NCBI RefSeq assembly: GCF_014836335.1
Contig: NZ_JACSRA010000016.1
Location: 29,771-93,770 of the forward strand
Source of the DNA: Clostridium cibarium
GTDB lineage: Bacteria > Bacillota > Clostridia > Clostridiales > Clostridiaceae
Direction of reading: 5' to 3'
DNA length: 64,000 bases
Below, piece after piece: positions 31,101-40,600 of this stretch (position 1 is its first letter; each line of letters begins with the position of its first letter). The position numbers and the translations under genes were made by a program. The notes under the pieces are model-generated. The model saw only the letters and a program-made list of their open reading frames with translations, was not told the DNA's origin and did not search any database.

Positions 31101-31721
31101 TATGAAACACAATTGTCTAATGCTGCAAGTGCAGTAGCAAAAGTAGAAGTAACCAAACAAAAGAAAGATTTAGATTATGCACAAACATTAGTTACCATGC
31201 TAATAGATGGAATGCCAAAAACTACATTACAAACAAGATTAACAGCAGTTCAAATTTATATTGATAACCTAAATTATTCTACAACTAAAGTTGAAAATGC
31301 AGAAAGTACTAAAGTGCAAGTCGATGTTGATGCAGCTCAAGCTGCAATCAATTTATTACCAGAAGGAGATAATAATAGAGATACACTCCAAAGTAGACTA
31401 GATGCTATTCAAAATTATATAGATAATTTACCAAGTGCAACTAATATTAAGGTCACTCAAATTGGTAAAGACTCAATTTCAATAAGTTGGCAAACTAATT
31501 CTGTTAATAAATTAAGATATCAAATAAGAGTTGGTTCTCAGTATGTTGCAATAGATGGTACATTAACAGCAACTCCAACATGGATTTTGCTTACCAACAA
31601 GAATTTTACTATTAAAGGATTAAATCAAAACACTTCTTATGATATAAGTGTAAATGCTCGTAATCAAGAAGGAATAGTTTGCTTTAAAAGTGGAATAGTT
31701 AATGTTACTACTTTAAATTAA
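28119..31721 (+). CDS. Secreted RCC1-repeat propeller protein with helical repeats and FN3 domain
   Basis: A 1200-aa exported protein. The N-terminal hydrophobic segment ends in IVGGC (Cys28), a possible lipobox; a signal peptidase I site near VKAS is the alternative. Seven RCC1 repeats follow (about 60-400, each with a DGTVWGCGxNxxGQLG-like core), predicting a seven-bladed propeller. The middle (about 400-830) is beta-rich and less regular. Five helical repeats of about 52 residues (about 836-1104, core VDAAQAxIxLLPxG and LQSRLDAVQ) resemble the Cry-toxin domain VI-like repeats found in clostridial surface proteins. A fibronectin type III domain ends it (about 1107-1200). No catalytic residues were recognised; it is probably a surface binding protein. 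Confidence 0.88.
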   Translation: MKFFMKKIKSKLIKNLVLMTILGIVGGCTAMFQSPIYVKASENASTYESEIKEVGMSENNTIVVRADGTAWGCGANDNYELGTGYREMDVCYYYKVQSKIPIDNVKDVKCASKYTVFLKNDGTVYECGDDQYGFQYSYYPGITTPMQSSIKDVTDIACGSNHSIFIKKDGTVWACGNNDKGQIGNEINNTTPDGDIIIHMGGPHEIGIENVKKVACGSDYTIFIKNDGTVWGCGANDKGQLGLGNTTNQTTIVKIPIEDVKDVKCGSDHTIFIKNDGTIWGTGYNEKGQLGIENYINQFTPVKISMENVKDISCGANHTIIVKNDGTVWASGYNNNGQLGYNWDDTHYKFFQISIDKVKRIICGGDHSVFIKDNGEIWASGSNAHGELGLGDTANSKETSPINITNAWYLGARYILNKTDNNLSYFNEYGSLATMIYGKSDYDENKPIGYKFDDYSLDMKSLVRNGTDPTIKEVLPDGSAVTIDKDGILKYFGGFVQESLRVQPRYDLVEYGAVCPKVDDNSILNGKVVDKVKYGMVEQTPVVMFYIKDGSVFYFIPENTVSGGGISWVGSGNKNPNQIKVLPLKQKEFVKTTVYKDKSAKALFFLFQKVNGDLVYFDSNNNEVSTGVNMGNVLQIIPCTLNNSTIYLMKDGTLKYLNDKGKATDITLPNGTSVQGVLSNKFIKMSDGLIYTLNNNTLGTTNILESEIKTAVNNIIWMKNGIVQTVDNDGKITVLTNVNGALIKEIRAFDNNNAFIVNQDNTTYGVGSLINGVDLKSKNINYDNIGTFISNNDNSNQMKLIIMKNGAVYACSSNFKRSEKIAFGGNVLEGFQEKSLNEAKEAVDKAESRKLQEDVTAAQQLVTALSNENDKTALQNRLNAIQISDTSQVQLDNAKSAVEKAESSKLQEDVTAAQNLVDALENSREKTGLLVRVYVVQVYINNVADATTKVANAEKTKTQANVDAAQASIKLLPMGDNNRTSLQSRLDAVQAHITYETQLSNAASAVAKVEVTKQKKDLDYAQTLVTMLIDGMPKTTLQTRLTAVQIYIDNLNYSTTKVENAESTKVQVDVDAAQAAINLLPEGDNNRDTLQSRLDAIQNYIDNLPSATNIKVTQIGKDSISISWQTNSVNKLRYQIRVGSQYVAIDGTLTATPTWILLTNKNFTIKGLNQNTSYDISVNARNQEGIVCFKSGIVNVTTLN

Positions 31722-31774
31722 GCATTTTAGATGAGAGAAAGCTCTAGAAATTTATATAATTTATGAAATTTAAT

Positions 31775-31813
31775 AAACCTCCAATCGTTAATAAATCTAA
31801 CGGTTGGAGGTTT
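31775..31813. terminator. Shared terminator hairpin between convergent genes
   Basis: A 16-base stem (31775-31790 with 31798-31813, one wobble) and 7-base loop sit between the convergent RCC1 and kelch genes. Either strand gives a hairpin followed by a partly T-rich tail. Confidence 0.7.
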
Positions 31814-31828
31814 GTTTATAATAAAGGA

Positions 31829-33409
31829 TTAATACTCTTGAATAGAGAAATATTCTATTTTATCAAATGATATATAATCTTTAATTGGTGTACTTGAGCT
31901 AGAGGTTGGCTTATTTACAAAAATATAATAAGCTTTTCCTACACCGTTTGATCTTGAATCATACCAATTTAAGAAGGTGTTTAGTTCATCATTAGATAAA
32001 TCATAATTCTTTGTAGTATTATTAGATAATGTTATTGTAAGTTTTGTTCTGTTTTCTGTTTTAGGATTTGGGTCTGTAACTGTTACAAAACAAGATGCTA
32101 CAATACCGTCTTTTGTAGTTGCAGTTATAGTTGAAGTACCAGCTGTAACAGCTGTTATTTTACCGGTTGAATCAACAGTTGCTATTGATGGATTACTTGA
32201 ATTCCAAGTTACTATAGCTTCTTTAGGACTAGTAGTTGCTGTTAATTTATCAGTTTGTCCAACAATAATGTTATCTGAGGTTTTATCAAGGCTTATTTGA
32301 TATAAGTTATAAGCTTCTACTGATGATAATTCATTATCAGTTCTACCGCCAATTGAATATATATTATCATCTAAAACAACTGAGGTATGCTGGAATCTAG
32401 CATTTTTTAAATTAGATGATGTAGACCAAGTGTTTGTTGAAGGGTCAAATTCTTCAACAGATGATAAAGGATTTGAACCGTTAGAACCACCAATCGTATA
32501 TATTTTACCATTTAAAACAATTGAAGTAGCTGAAGTTCTAGCATCTTTCATATTTGCAAGAGATGTCCATGAATTATTGTCAGGGTTATATACTTCAAGA
32601 GATGAAAAATAACTATCAGTATCCATATTATATCCACCAATTGTATATATCTTACCATCTAAAACAACTGAATTATGGCCTCCTGATTTAGCATCTTTCA
32701 TACTTGATAGGCTTGTCCACGTATTTAATGCAGCATCATATACTTCCGTAGATGATAAAGCATTGTTATCACTGGAACCACCAATTGTGTAGATCTTATT
32801 GTTTAAAACAACTGAATTAGAAGAATACCTTGAATCGTTCATTTTAGCTAGTTTAGACCAAGTATTGGTAGAAGGATCGTATACTTCTGTAGAGGATAAT
32901 GCTGAATCTTTTGAATCACAGCCACCTATTACATATATTTTGTTGTTTAAAACAACTGAGTTTGAGTAACATCTAGAATCATTCATGTTTGCTAATTGAG
33001 ACCAAGTATTTTTAGTAGGGTCATATACTTCAACAGAGGACAATGCTTCACTATTTGAACTACGACCACCAATAACGTATATTTTCCCGTTTAAGACAAC
33101 TGAGTCAAAATCATGTCTAGGACTAGCCATGCTAGCTAAAGTAGACCAAGTATTTGTTGTTGGGTTATAGGACTCTAAAGAAGATAAGTCGCCATTTTTA
33201 TCTAATCCGCCCATTGAATATATTTTTTCATTTAAGACAACTGAAGAGTGCTTATACCTAGCATAAGTTAGATTTGATGCAGTTGTCCATCGAGTAGATG
33301 TTGTTTCAGCAGCTCTTACAAAGATATTTGAATCTGCCAAGACGAAAAATAATGCAATTAACATAAATGTTAAGTTTTTTTTGATATTTGAATAAAATCT
33401 ATTTTTCAT
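31829..33409 (-). CDS. Secreted seven-repeat kelch protein with Big2 and conserved C-terminal domain
   Basis: A 526-aa exported protein. Signal peptide (about 1-33, ending FVRAA); seven kelch repeats (about 36-365), each with a KIYxIGG core and an EVYDPxTNTW segment, so a closed seven-bladed beta-propeller is expected; a Big2 Ig-like domain (about 372-450, ATVDSTGKITAVTAGTSTIT); and a C-terminal block of about 70 residues (NTFLNWYDSRSNGVGKAYYI). That block is shared with the next gene. No enzyme motif is seen; glycan or protein binding at the cell surface is a guess. AGGAGG lies 6 bases before ATG. It follows its paralogue with an 83-base gap and could be cotranscribed. Confidence 0.9.
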   Translation of the reverse strand: MKNRFYSNIKKNLTFMLIALFFVLADSNIFVRAAETTSTRWTTASNLTYARYKHSSVVLNEKIYSMGGLDKNGDLSSLESYNPTTNTWSTLASMASPRHDFDSVVLNGKIYVIGGRSSNSEALSSVEVYDPTKNTWSQLANMNDSRCYSNSVVLNNKIYVIGGCDSKDSALSSTEVYDPSTNTWSKLAKMNDSRYSSNSVVLNNKIYTIGGSSDNNALSSTEVYDAALNTWTSLSSMKDAKSGGHNSVVLDGKIYTIGGYNMDTDSYFSSLEVYNPDNNSWTSLANMKDARTSATSIVLNGKIYTIGGSNGSNPLSSVEEFDPSTNTWSTSSNLKNARFQHTSVVLDDNIYSIGGRTDNELSSVEAYNLYQISLDKTSDNIIVGQTDKLTATTSPKEAIVTWNSSNPSIATVDSTGKITAVTAGTSTITATTKDGIVASCFVTVTDPNPKTENRTKLTITLSNNTTKNYDLSNDELNTFLNWYDSRSNGVGKAYYIFVNKPTSSSSTPIKDYISFDKIEYFSIQEY

Positions 33410-33492
33410 AAAATATCCTCCTATGAGATAATTTCATTTTCATTATTATAATAATATGCTTGTAAAGATAAACAACATAAAAATAGAAAGTA

Positions 33493-35046
33493 TTACTCAG
33501 TTATGTAAGATTTTATTTTTACAAATGGTATGTAATCTTTAGTTGGCAGCGAAGTATTATCATTAGGTTTGTTTAAAAATACATAATAAGCTTTGCCTTG
33601 TCCTTTAGATTTTAAATCATACCAGTTTAAAAATGCATTTAAATCATCTTTAGTCAAGCGATATTCTTTTGTTGTATCATTTGATAAATTCAAAGTTAGT
33701 AATACTGTGTCTTTATTTGGATCATCAGGTATAGTTTTTTCTGTTACAGTTACGCTACAAGTTGCTTTAGCTCCATCTTTTGTGGTAGCAGTTATAATTG
33801 CTGAACCAGCTTTAATACCAGTTATATTACCTGATGAGTCAACTTCAGCAACAGTTCTATCACTTGATGTCCAACTTACTAGATTATCAGATGGGTTAGT
33901 AGTAGCTATAATTTTTGAAGTTTCACTAACTTCTATTGAAATAGAAGTTTTATCAAGTTTAATTGAATTTTCTTGATAAGATTCAATTGATGATAATGTC
34001 CCTTTTGAACTACGTCCGCCAATAGTATATATTCTGTTATTTACAACAACGGAAGTATGAATGTATCTGTCTGTATTCATATTTGAAAGCATTGTCCATG
34101 TATTAGTGATAGGATCAAAAACTTCTGTAGAAGACAATGGACTTTTACTACATCCCCCTATGGCGTATATTTTTCCATTTAACAAATTTGCAGTATGAAG
34201 ACGTCTAGCATTATTCATGTTCGCAAGTGTTGACCAGGTATTGTTATTTGGGTCAAAAACCTCAATGGAAGATAAATTTCCTTTTTCGTTACATCCACCA
34301 ATTGAATAAATTTTCCCTTCTAGGATTGTTGAAGTATGTTGATATCTAGCACTATTCATATTTGTTGTTGTAGAACAAGTATTAGTGTTTGGATTAAAAA
34401 CTTCAACGGATGAGAGATAGCCATTTGAGCCAAATCCGCCAATAATATAAATTTTGCCATCTAGTACAACTGAAGTATGATAATATCTGGCGTTATTCAT
34501 ATTTGCAAGTTTAGACCAAGTATTAGTACTTGGATCAAAAACTTCAATAGATGATAATTTTCCACCAGCATTAGAACCACCAATTACATATATTTTGTCA
34601 TCTAATACCACTGAAGTTGCATATTTTCTAGCATCGTTCATATTAGGTAAAGAAGTCCATGTATTTGTAGCTGGGTCAAAAACTTCAGCGGATGATAAAA
34701 CTTCACCAGAATGCTCTCCACCCAATGCATATATTTTACCTTTTAAGGTAACAGAAGTGTGATTATATCTAGTTTCTTTCATGCTAGCTAATTTTTTACA
34801 AGTATTAATACTTGGATCAAATTCTTCTAGAGTTGATAGTGCTATCTTTGAGGTATAGCCTCCAATTGTGTAAATTTTGTCATTTAGTACAACAGTAGTA
34901 TGGTATTGCTTTGCATCGGACATATTTCCTAGAGTAGTCCAAGTGCTAGATAACGGTTCTGAATTAACAGCAGATGCATTAATATTTGAGATTCCTAAAA
35001 AAAACAATAATATACAAATAGAAATCACTTTTACTTTATTTCTCAT
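33493..35046 (-). CDS. Secreted seven-repeat kelch protein with Big2 and conserved C-terminal domain (paralogue)
   Basis: A 517-aa paralogue of the downstream gene with the same plan: signal peptide (about 1-25, ending NINASA), seven kelch repeats (about 30-355, each with YxIGG), Big2 domain (about 358-440) and the same C-terminal block (NAFLNWYDLKSKGQGKAYYV). The blades are more alike among themselves (SSxEVFDPxTNTW) than expected from chance drift, suggesting recent internal duplication. GGAGG lies 6 bases before ATG. The pair arose by tandem duplication; different loop residues suggest different ligands, which is inference. Confidence 0.9.
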   Translation of the reverse strand: MRNKVKVISICILLFFLGISNINASAVNSEPLSSTWTTLGNMSDAKQYHTTVVLNDKIYTIGGYTSKIALSTLEEFDPSINTCKKLASMKETRYNHTSVTLKGKIYALGGEHSGEVLSSAEVFDPATNTWTSLPNMNDARKYATSVVLDDKIYVIGGSNAGGKLSSIEVFDPSTNTWSKLANMNNARYYHTSVVLDGKIYIIGGFGSNGYLSSVEVFNPNTNTCSTTTNMNSARYQHTSTILEGKIYSIGGCNEKGNLSSIEVFDPNNNTWSTLANMNNARRLHTANLLNGKIYAIGGCSKSPLSSTEVFDPITNTWTMLSNMNTDRYIHTSVVVNNRIYTIGGRSSKGTLSSIESYQENSIKLDKTSISIEVSETSKIIATTNPSDNLVSWTSSDRTVAEVDSSGNITGIKAGSAIITATTKDGAKATCSVTVTEKTIPDDPNKDTVLLTLNLSNDTTKEYRLTKDDLNAFLNWYDLKSKGQGKAYYVFLNKPNDNTSLPTKDYIPFVKIKSYITE

Positions 35047-35201
35047 TTATATCCTCCAATCATAATTTAAAATATATTATTATAATAATATATATATTAT
35101 GTCAAAATAAAGAAGTAAATACAATATAGTACATATATCATCGAATATGGTTTTGGTGAAAATAGAAGTGAGGAACTTATTTTTGAAAAATATTGTAAGT
35201 T

Positions 35202-35247
35202 AAAAAATAGCCTGTGCTTTAACCTAAAGATTAGGATTACACAGACC
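35202..35247 (-). terminator. Terminator of the carboxypeptidase-regulatory-like gene pair
   Basis: On the minus strand a long imperfect hairpin (35209-35247, arms GGTCTGTG and CACAGGCT with further inner pairing) is followed by TTTTTT (35202-35207), 16 bases past the stop at 35263. Confidence 0.75.
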
Positions 35248-35262
35248 ATTTTTAATACAAAA

Positions 35263-36141
35263 TTATATTGTAATATTTCTTTGAAAATCTTCACCATTTT
35301 GTAATTTGCACTTAACCATATAGGAGCCATTTGATACATCAGAAAATAAATATACTCCATATTTATTAGTTACTTGAACCTGGACTATTGTTTCATTACC
35401 TCTAGCATTTAAACTGTATAGAAAAACTGCAGTATTTGAAACAGGTACTTTATGAGATAGAATTGTTCCACTGATAGTACCAGTTGAATTGCTAGAATCC
35501 CTTATTAGGTTAACGTTTAAAGGAATGAATTTATAAGTTTCAACAGTCAATTCAATAGGGTTAAATGGAAGATATCCAACTTTTTTTACTTCCATAATAT
35601 ATTTATAAGGTAAAATATCATATATAATATATTGTCCATTATTATTAGAAGTTGTTCTGTAAATAATTTTATTAGGATCATCAGATGATTTTAAATTGAT
35701 AATTGCATCTGGAATTGCCATATTTCTACCTTCCATTAGGATTTTCCCATATACTAATCCATTTAATAAAGCAGAGTTTGTTTTAAGAGAAAATGATAGT
35801 TCATAAACATCGTTAGGTCTTAAAACAATACATTTTGCTGTTGAAGTAGAATAATATTTTGCAGATGCAACTACTTTATATTCACCAGGATTTAATACAT
35901 TAATGAAATTATAAATACCTTCTTCATTAGTAGTCGTATGAAATAGAGGATTTAGGTTTCTATCAAAAACTGCAACTGTTGCATTTGAAATTGGGGAATC
36001 CCTGTCAAAAACTCTCCCTGTTAGAAGAGTGCTATAACAGGGAGGATTTTTTTCTAGTTCAAGATTAATAGTAGCTTCTTCATAAGGCTGCATCTTAAAA
36101 GGATTACTATCTTTAAGAATATATTTATCTTCTATTAACAT
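35263..36141 (-). CDS. Carboxypeptidase-regulatory-like repeat protein, no signal peptide
   Basis: A 292-aa protein made of three repeats of the carboxypeptidase regulatory-like (transthyretin-like beta sandwich) fold, each with a TxxxGxYxFxxVxxGxYxV-type core, for example NEEGIYNFINVLNPGEYKVV and TNKYGVYLFSDVSNGSYMV. It starts with no signal peptide, so it is made in the cytoplasm. Its start lies within 6 bases of the upstream gene's stop, with AAGG in the end of that gene, so translation is probably coupled. The fold usually serves as a structural or binding module. A spore-coat role is suggested by the sigma-K-like promoter ahead of the pair. Confidence 0.82.
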   Translation of the reverse strand: MLIEDKYILKDSNPFKMQPYEEATINLELEKNPPCYSTLLTGRVFDRDSPISNATVAVFDRNLNPLFHTTTNEEGIYNFINVLNPGEYKVVASAKYYSTSTAKCIVLRPNDVYELSFSLKTNSALLNGLVYGKILMEGRNMAIPDAIINLKSSDDPNKIIYRTTSNNNGQYIIYDILPYKYIMEVKKVGYLPFNPIELTVETYKFIPLNVNLIRDSSNSTGTISGTILSHKVPVSNTAVFLYSLNARGNETIVQVQVTNKYGVYLFSDVSNGSYMVKCKLQNGEDFQRNITI

Positions 36142-36147
36142 TTATTG

Positions 36148-37014
36148 TTAACCTTGAGTTTCCTGTACAGTAGCTTTTACACGATAATTTCCAGGAGCTA
36201 CATTTGCAAATAGATATCTACCGGAAATATTAGTTTGAGTAATAGCTATAATCCTTTCAGTTCCACCTGTAATAGAATATAATGCTACATTTGCGTTAGC
36301 AATAGGTTGATTTGTATCCTCGTCAGTAATAACTCCACTTACTGTACCAGTATTATTTTGAGTATTAGGTGTTAGTATTAAATTACTGGTTACAAAAGCA
36401 TTTGCTGCAACATTTAGAGTTCCACTTTGATTAGGATTAAAGCCAGTTCTTGATGCCGAAACAATATAGCTGTCAGGTGGTATATTTACGAAAAAGAATT
36501 GACCTCTATCGTTTGTGGTAGCTGTTGCAATTGTTGTAGGTGTTTCTCCTGGTTGAGGAACAGTTGTTAAAGTTACAGTTGCATTTTCTATAGGGGTATT
36601 ACCAACGCTAGAAGTTATTATTCCATAGACAGTTCCCAAGTTTGCATTTGGATTTGTTTCTAAAGGAATATTTATAGTAGTAGTTTCATCATCTTGAATA
36701 GTTACAGGTATGGAGTTTGATAAAAGAAATCCAGGGGCAACTGCAACAACACTATATGAGCCTGCTGGCACATTTTCAAAAGAATAATTTCCGTTTTGAT
36801 CTGTAGTTGTGTGTTCAAAAGGCTCATTATTTGCATCAAATAATTTAACGGTAGCGCCAGCAACTCCTGTGCCACCTGAGGTTACTTGTCCTTCTAAAGT
36901 TCCAGTAGTTAATGCTTCATTAGTAGTTAAATTTAAATTTTCAGTTTTTTCTTCTCTGCCTGTAATAACAAATGGATCACTATATCCAATATCATATAAA
37001 TTAACGAAAGGCAT
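36148..37014 (-). CDS. Carboxypeptidase-regulatory-like repeat protein, no signal peptide (paralogue)
   Basis: A 288-aa protein with three carboxypeptidase regulatory-like repeats (about 36-110, 125-205 and 220-288), cores DQNGNYSFENVPAGSYSVVA, NDRGQFFFVNIPPDSYIVSA and ISGRYLFANVAPGNYRVKA. The N-terminus (MPFVNLYDIGYSDPFVITG) is not a signal peptide. It has fewer cysteines and lysines than its partner and is rich in Thr and Asn, as in structural coat proteins. AAGGAG lies 7 bases before ATG, and a sigma-K-like promoter is at 37086-37113. First gene of a two-gene operon. Confidence 0.82.
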   Translation of the reverse strand: MPFVNLYDIGYSDPFVITGREEKTENLNLTTNEALTTGTLEGQVTSGGTGVAGATVKLFDANNEPFEHTTTDQNGNYSFENVPAGSYSVVAVAPGFLLSNSIPVTIQDDETTTINIPLETNPNANLGTVYGIITSSVGNTPIENATVTLTTVPQPGETPTTIATATTNDRGQFFFVNIPPDSYIVSASRTGFNPNQSGTLNVAANAFVTSNLILTPNTQNNTGTVSGVITDEDTNQPIANANVALYSITGGTERIIAITQTNISGRYLFANVAPGNYRVKATVQETQG

Positions 37015-37085
37015 TTCTTTTCTCCTTCTTTCTTAATCTTAAGATTCTATTTTAAATTTTGTTGATTTGTCTATTAATCACAATA

Positions 37086-37113
37086 TAGCTTATGCAATGA
37101 AAGTGATATTTGT
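37086..37113 (-). promoter_or_regulatory. Sigma-K-like promoter of the carboxypeptidase-regulatory-like pair
   Basis: On the minus strand AC, a 17-base spacer and CATAAGCTA match the mother-cell sigma-K pattern AC-N16/17-CATANNNTA. It lies about 72 bases before the start codon. The pattern is loose, so chance is possible. Confidence 0.4.
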
Positions 37114-37256
37114 TAATTAAATTAAGAAATATGTATTAATATGTTGTTTTAAATGTGAAATTAAATCTAAGAGAGTATAAAATTTCAAAAATGGACAATA
37201 CTTAAAGGTAGCGTTAGAGACTTAAAAATAATACTTAATTTAGAGAGGATGGTTAA

Positions 37257-37619
37257 ATGTTAAAATTAATATCAAGGGAAACTAAAGATAGGTATAGTAA
37301 AATACTTAAGGAAATGGGAGTAATAGGAGAAGGTGTTTTGGAAAAGAATAAGGTAGCTGCATTATATATAATATGTGCTAAGGAAAATTTATGGGATAAT
37401 AGAAAATTATTATTTGATCTTAGTAACCAGAATATAAAAGAAGAAGGATTTAAATTAGTTAAGGGAAAGGGAAATAGAGCATTAGTTCTATTAGCTTTTA
37501 ATCTATTTAATAGTTACAAGGATGATGAAACAGATGTGTTCAGCATAGTGCAAAAGATTGATAGACAGGATAGAGATATTGTTATTAATGCAATTAATAT
37601 AATTTGGACAGCAGCTTAA
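37257..37619 (+). CDS. Hypothetical protein, DUF6075-like
   Basis: A 120-aa soluble, mostly helical protein. The segment RALVLLAFNLFNSY near residue 80 recalls small clostridial proteins of the DUF6075 type, but I am not certain of that match. It has no cysteine pattern beyond one Cys and no catalytic motif. AGAGG lies about 8 bases before ATG. It is convergent with the giant AAA+ gene and divergent from the carboxypeptidase-regulatory-like pair. Function unknown. Confidence 0.7.
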   Translation: MLKLISRETKDRYSKILKEMGVIGEGVLEKNKVAALYIICAKENLWDNRKLLFDLSNQNIKEEGFKLVKGKGNRALVLLAFNLFNSYKDDETDVFSIVQKIDRQDRDIVINAINIIWTAA

Positions 37620-37635
37620 AATGTAAAGCTGCTGC
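37609..37635 (+). terminator. Terminator at the end of the DUF6075-like gene
   Basis: A 9-base stem (CAGCAGCTT with AAGCTGCTG) spans the stop codon and is followed by a T-rich tail. The end of the convergent AAA+ gene is at 37638. Confidence 0.6.
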
Positions 37636-37637
37636 TC

Positions 37638-40600
37638 TTATTTTAAAAAGTTCTTTTTTAGGAAATCTTCTTTGGTATTATTTATATCGTTTATATTTAT
37701 TATACTAATGTCTTTTTGAGGCATAGTGCTTTTATAAATTCTTATACTTTGATTTCTAATTAAAATGTCCACTAAACTTTCAATCAATAAGTTGTTTTTT
37801 AGAATTAAGTTCTCACTGGCATAGACCTCATTTATTAAATCCTTTAGGGAATCATAAGCACCGTCTTCTAGAGTGAATTCTTTAGTATTTAATAAGTGGA
37901 TAGCAAGATTTAAAAGTTCTTCTTTATTATAGTTTTCAAAATCTAACCATACTGGAAAGCGCATATTAATATATGGATTGTTTAACATAAGTTTTTTGTA
38001 ATCTAACTTAGAGCATCCAAGAACTAATACAACTTTATTTTTGCTTTTTTCGATAAAATTTAAAAATGATATAAATATTTCGTCGTATCTTGAATCATTT
38101 AGAACTACATCAAGGCAGTATATAAATAATATTTTTCCTAAAAATTTATTTAAAATATCTTCTAGTTTAGATCCTTTATTGATTTCTGAAATTATTTCAA
38201 AGCCGTTTATTTCAAAAATACTTTTAGCTTTTACTATACCTTGACTATAATACATTTCTGAAAGCAGGTTTAAAAATTCCTTTTTACCGGTACCAATTTC
38301 TCCAGTTATGATCATATTCAAATTTCTTGTAATATCTGTGCGAATACCAGCTTTTCTTCTTTTGGCTTCAACTTTTATTAAAGAATATTGGCACCTTAAA
38401 AATTTTTTCGCTTCTTCCTTTAATCTTACATCTTTTAATCTATCATCTAAGTTGAATTTATTGTCTATAGAAATAGATTGAATTGATTCTATATCTTTTG
38501 AAGTTATCAAGTTCATTTCATAAACACTAATATCCTCTTCAGCAATTCTTATACTTTGATTTCTTATAATATTTTCAATATAATTTCTAACCATTCTGCC
38601 ATTTCCAGACTGAGAATCAGCATTTTCGTAAATTTCTTCAAAGCTTTTTTTAAGAGTACCATAAGCATTTTTAGATAACTTAAATCCTTGTGATTCAATT
38701 AATCTAATAGACATTTCGAAAAGTTCACTAGGGTTATAATCTTTAAAGTTAGTCCATAGAGGAAATCTTGATCTTAACCCTATGTTCACATCGAAAAAGT
38801 CCTCCATTTCCTTTTCATATCCAGCTAAAATAACTATTACATCTTTTGAGTGATCTTCAATTAGTTTTAGTAAAGTTTCAATTGCCTCAATGCCTAAGGA
38901 ATCATTTGCTAGTGTATAGGCTTCATCAATGAAAAGAATTCCGCCAATGGCTTCTTTAAATTTCTTCTCCGTCTTTTTGGCAGTTTCACCTGGAATTTCT
39001 GAAACAAAACTAGATCTATCTGTTTCTACTAACTGACCAACTTTTAAAAGACCAATACTATTTAGCATTTCGGCAACAAGTCTTGCAATACTTGTTTTTC
39101 CTGTACCTGGATTGCCTATAAAAACCATATTTAAGTTTTGCTGTACCTTAGTTATTACTCCAACTGATTTCCTTTTTTCTTCAGCTACTATAAGTTTATA
39201 TTGGCTTTTAATAATATTTTTTACTTCTTCTAGTCCAATAATATTTTTTAACTTTTCTTCTAAATCAAATTTTGCATTACGTCTAAAGTTAAAGTCATCT
39301 CTTTCTAATAGATCAATTTCTTTATTATTGTCAATGAGATATTTTTTTGAAGCATCAAGAATAGCATTTTCTATTATATTTCTTACAAATCGAGCATTTC
39401 CTAAGTCATTTTTACCTGCAATTTGATTTCGAGTAAAAAGATCAATTAAGCCATTTTTAACATTTCTAGCAATTCTATAACCTTTAGATTTTGCAATTTT
39501 TATGGATAATTCATACATCTCAGCTGGAGTGTAATCTTCAAAATGGATTTTATTTGGAAATCTTGATTTTAATCCTTGATTAAGACTTAAAAAATATTCC
39601 ATATCATTTTCATAGCCAGCTAGGATAACTACAATGTTATCTTTATTATCTTCAACACCTTTAAGTAAAGCATCTACTATTTCAATACCTATTTTATCAT
39701 CTTCGCCTTTGCAAAGAGAATAAGCTTCATCTATAAATAAAACACCACCTAAAGCTGAATATATTATGTCATTAGTTCTTTTTGCTATATCAATATTATT
39801 TTCTGAGAAAAAATCAGCTTTGCTAACTTCTTTGAAGATTCTTTTTTTCAAAACACCTAAGGTACTTAAAAATTCAAATGTTATTTTAGCAGCATTGGTT
39901 TTTCCAGTACCAGCATTACCTGTAAAAATCATATTCATAGAAATTCTAGCGGTTCTCATGCCAAGCTTTTCTCTAATTTTTTGAACTTTTATATTATTAT
40001 GTATGTTATGAAGAAATTCTTTTAATTGATTCATTCCGGTAGTTGAATTAAGTTTATAACATACTTCATCAAATGTTGGGGTTGAATAATGAGTTAAATT
40101 ATAAAGACCATCTTCTGTTTTGCAAAATATTTTGTTATGTTCTACATATAAATGAAGTGTTGATTTAGTGTTGACCTGATTTTCAAAAAACAAATTGTTT
40201 ATAGGATGATAGATTTTATATTTTATGTATTTGTCTATTCCAAAACTACTATCATTAGTATAATCAGCTTGTAAAAATTTCAAGAGAATATTTTCTTCTT
40301 CAGGTAGACCTAAAGATATGTCAATATTAAAATTATTTTCAAGCTTATTTAAGTTTTTAAATAGTCCAATTTTTATTACTTCGTAATTTTCTGCTGAATC
40401 TAAGTCTCTTGTTATCAATACCTGGTCAACTTTATTTGAAAATTTTTTGCTTATTTCACTATCTTTATCATTTGATACGAATACAAAGAATTTATTATGG
40501 CATATAAAATGATTTATTTTATCCTTGTCTTGCAAATTAGCTTTTATTAAAAATTTATTTTTAATTACATATTCATCATTTAATAGAATACAGGTATTAG

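Noticed and set aside
31829..35046. DNA-level repeats in the kelch genes as a mobile or satellite repeat
   Set aside because: The periodicity follows the protein blades in frame and is explained by kelch repeats.
35097..35360. An 87-residue minus-strand frame
   Set aside because: It overlaps the end of the carboxypeptidase-regulatory-like gene in another frame, spans that gene's terminator and has no RBS.
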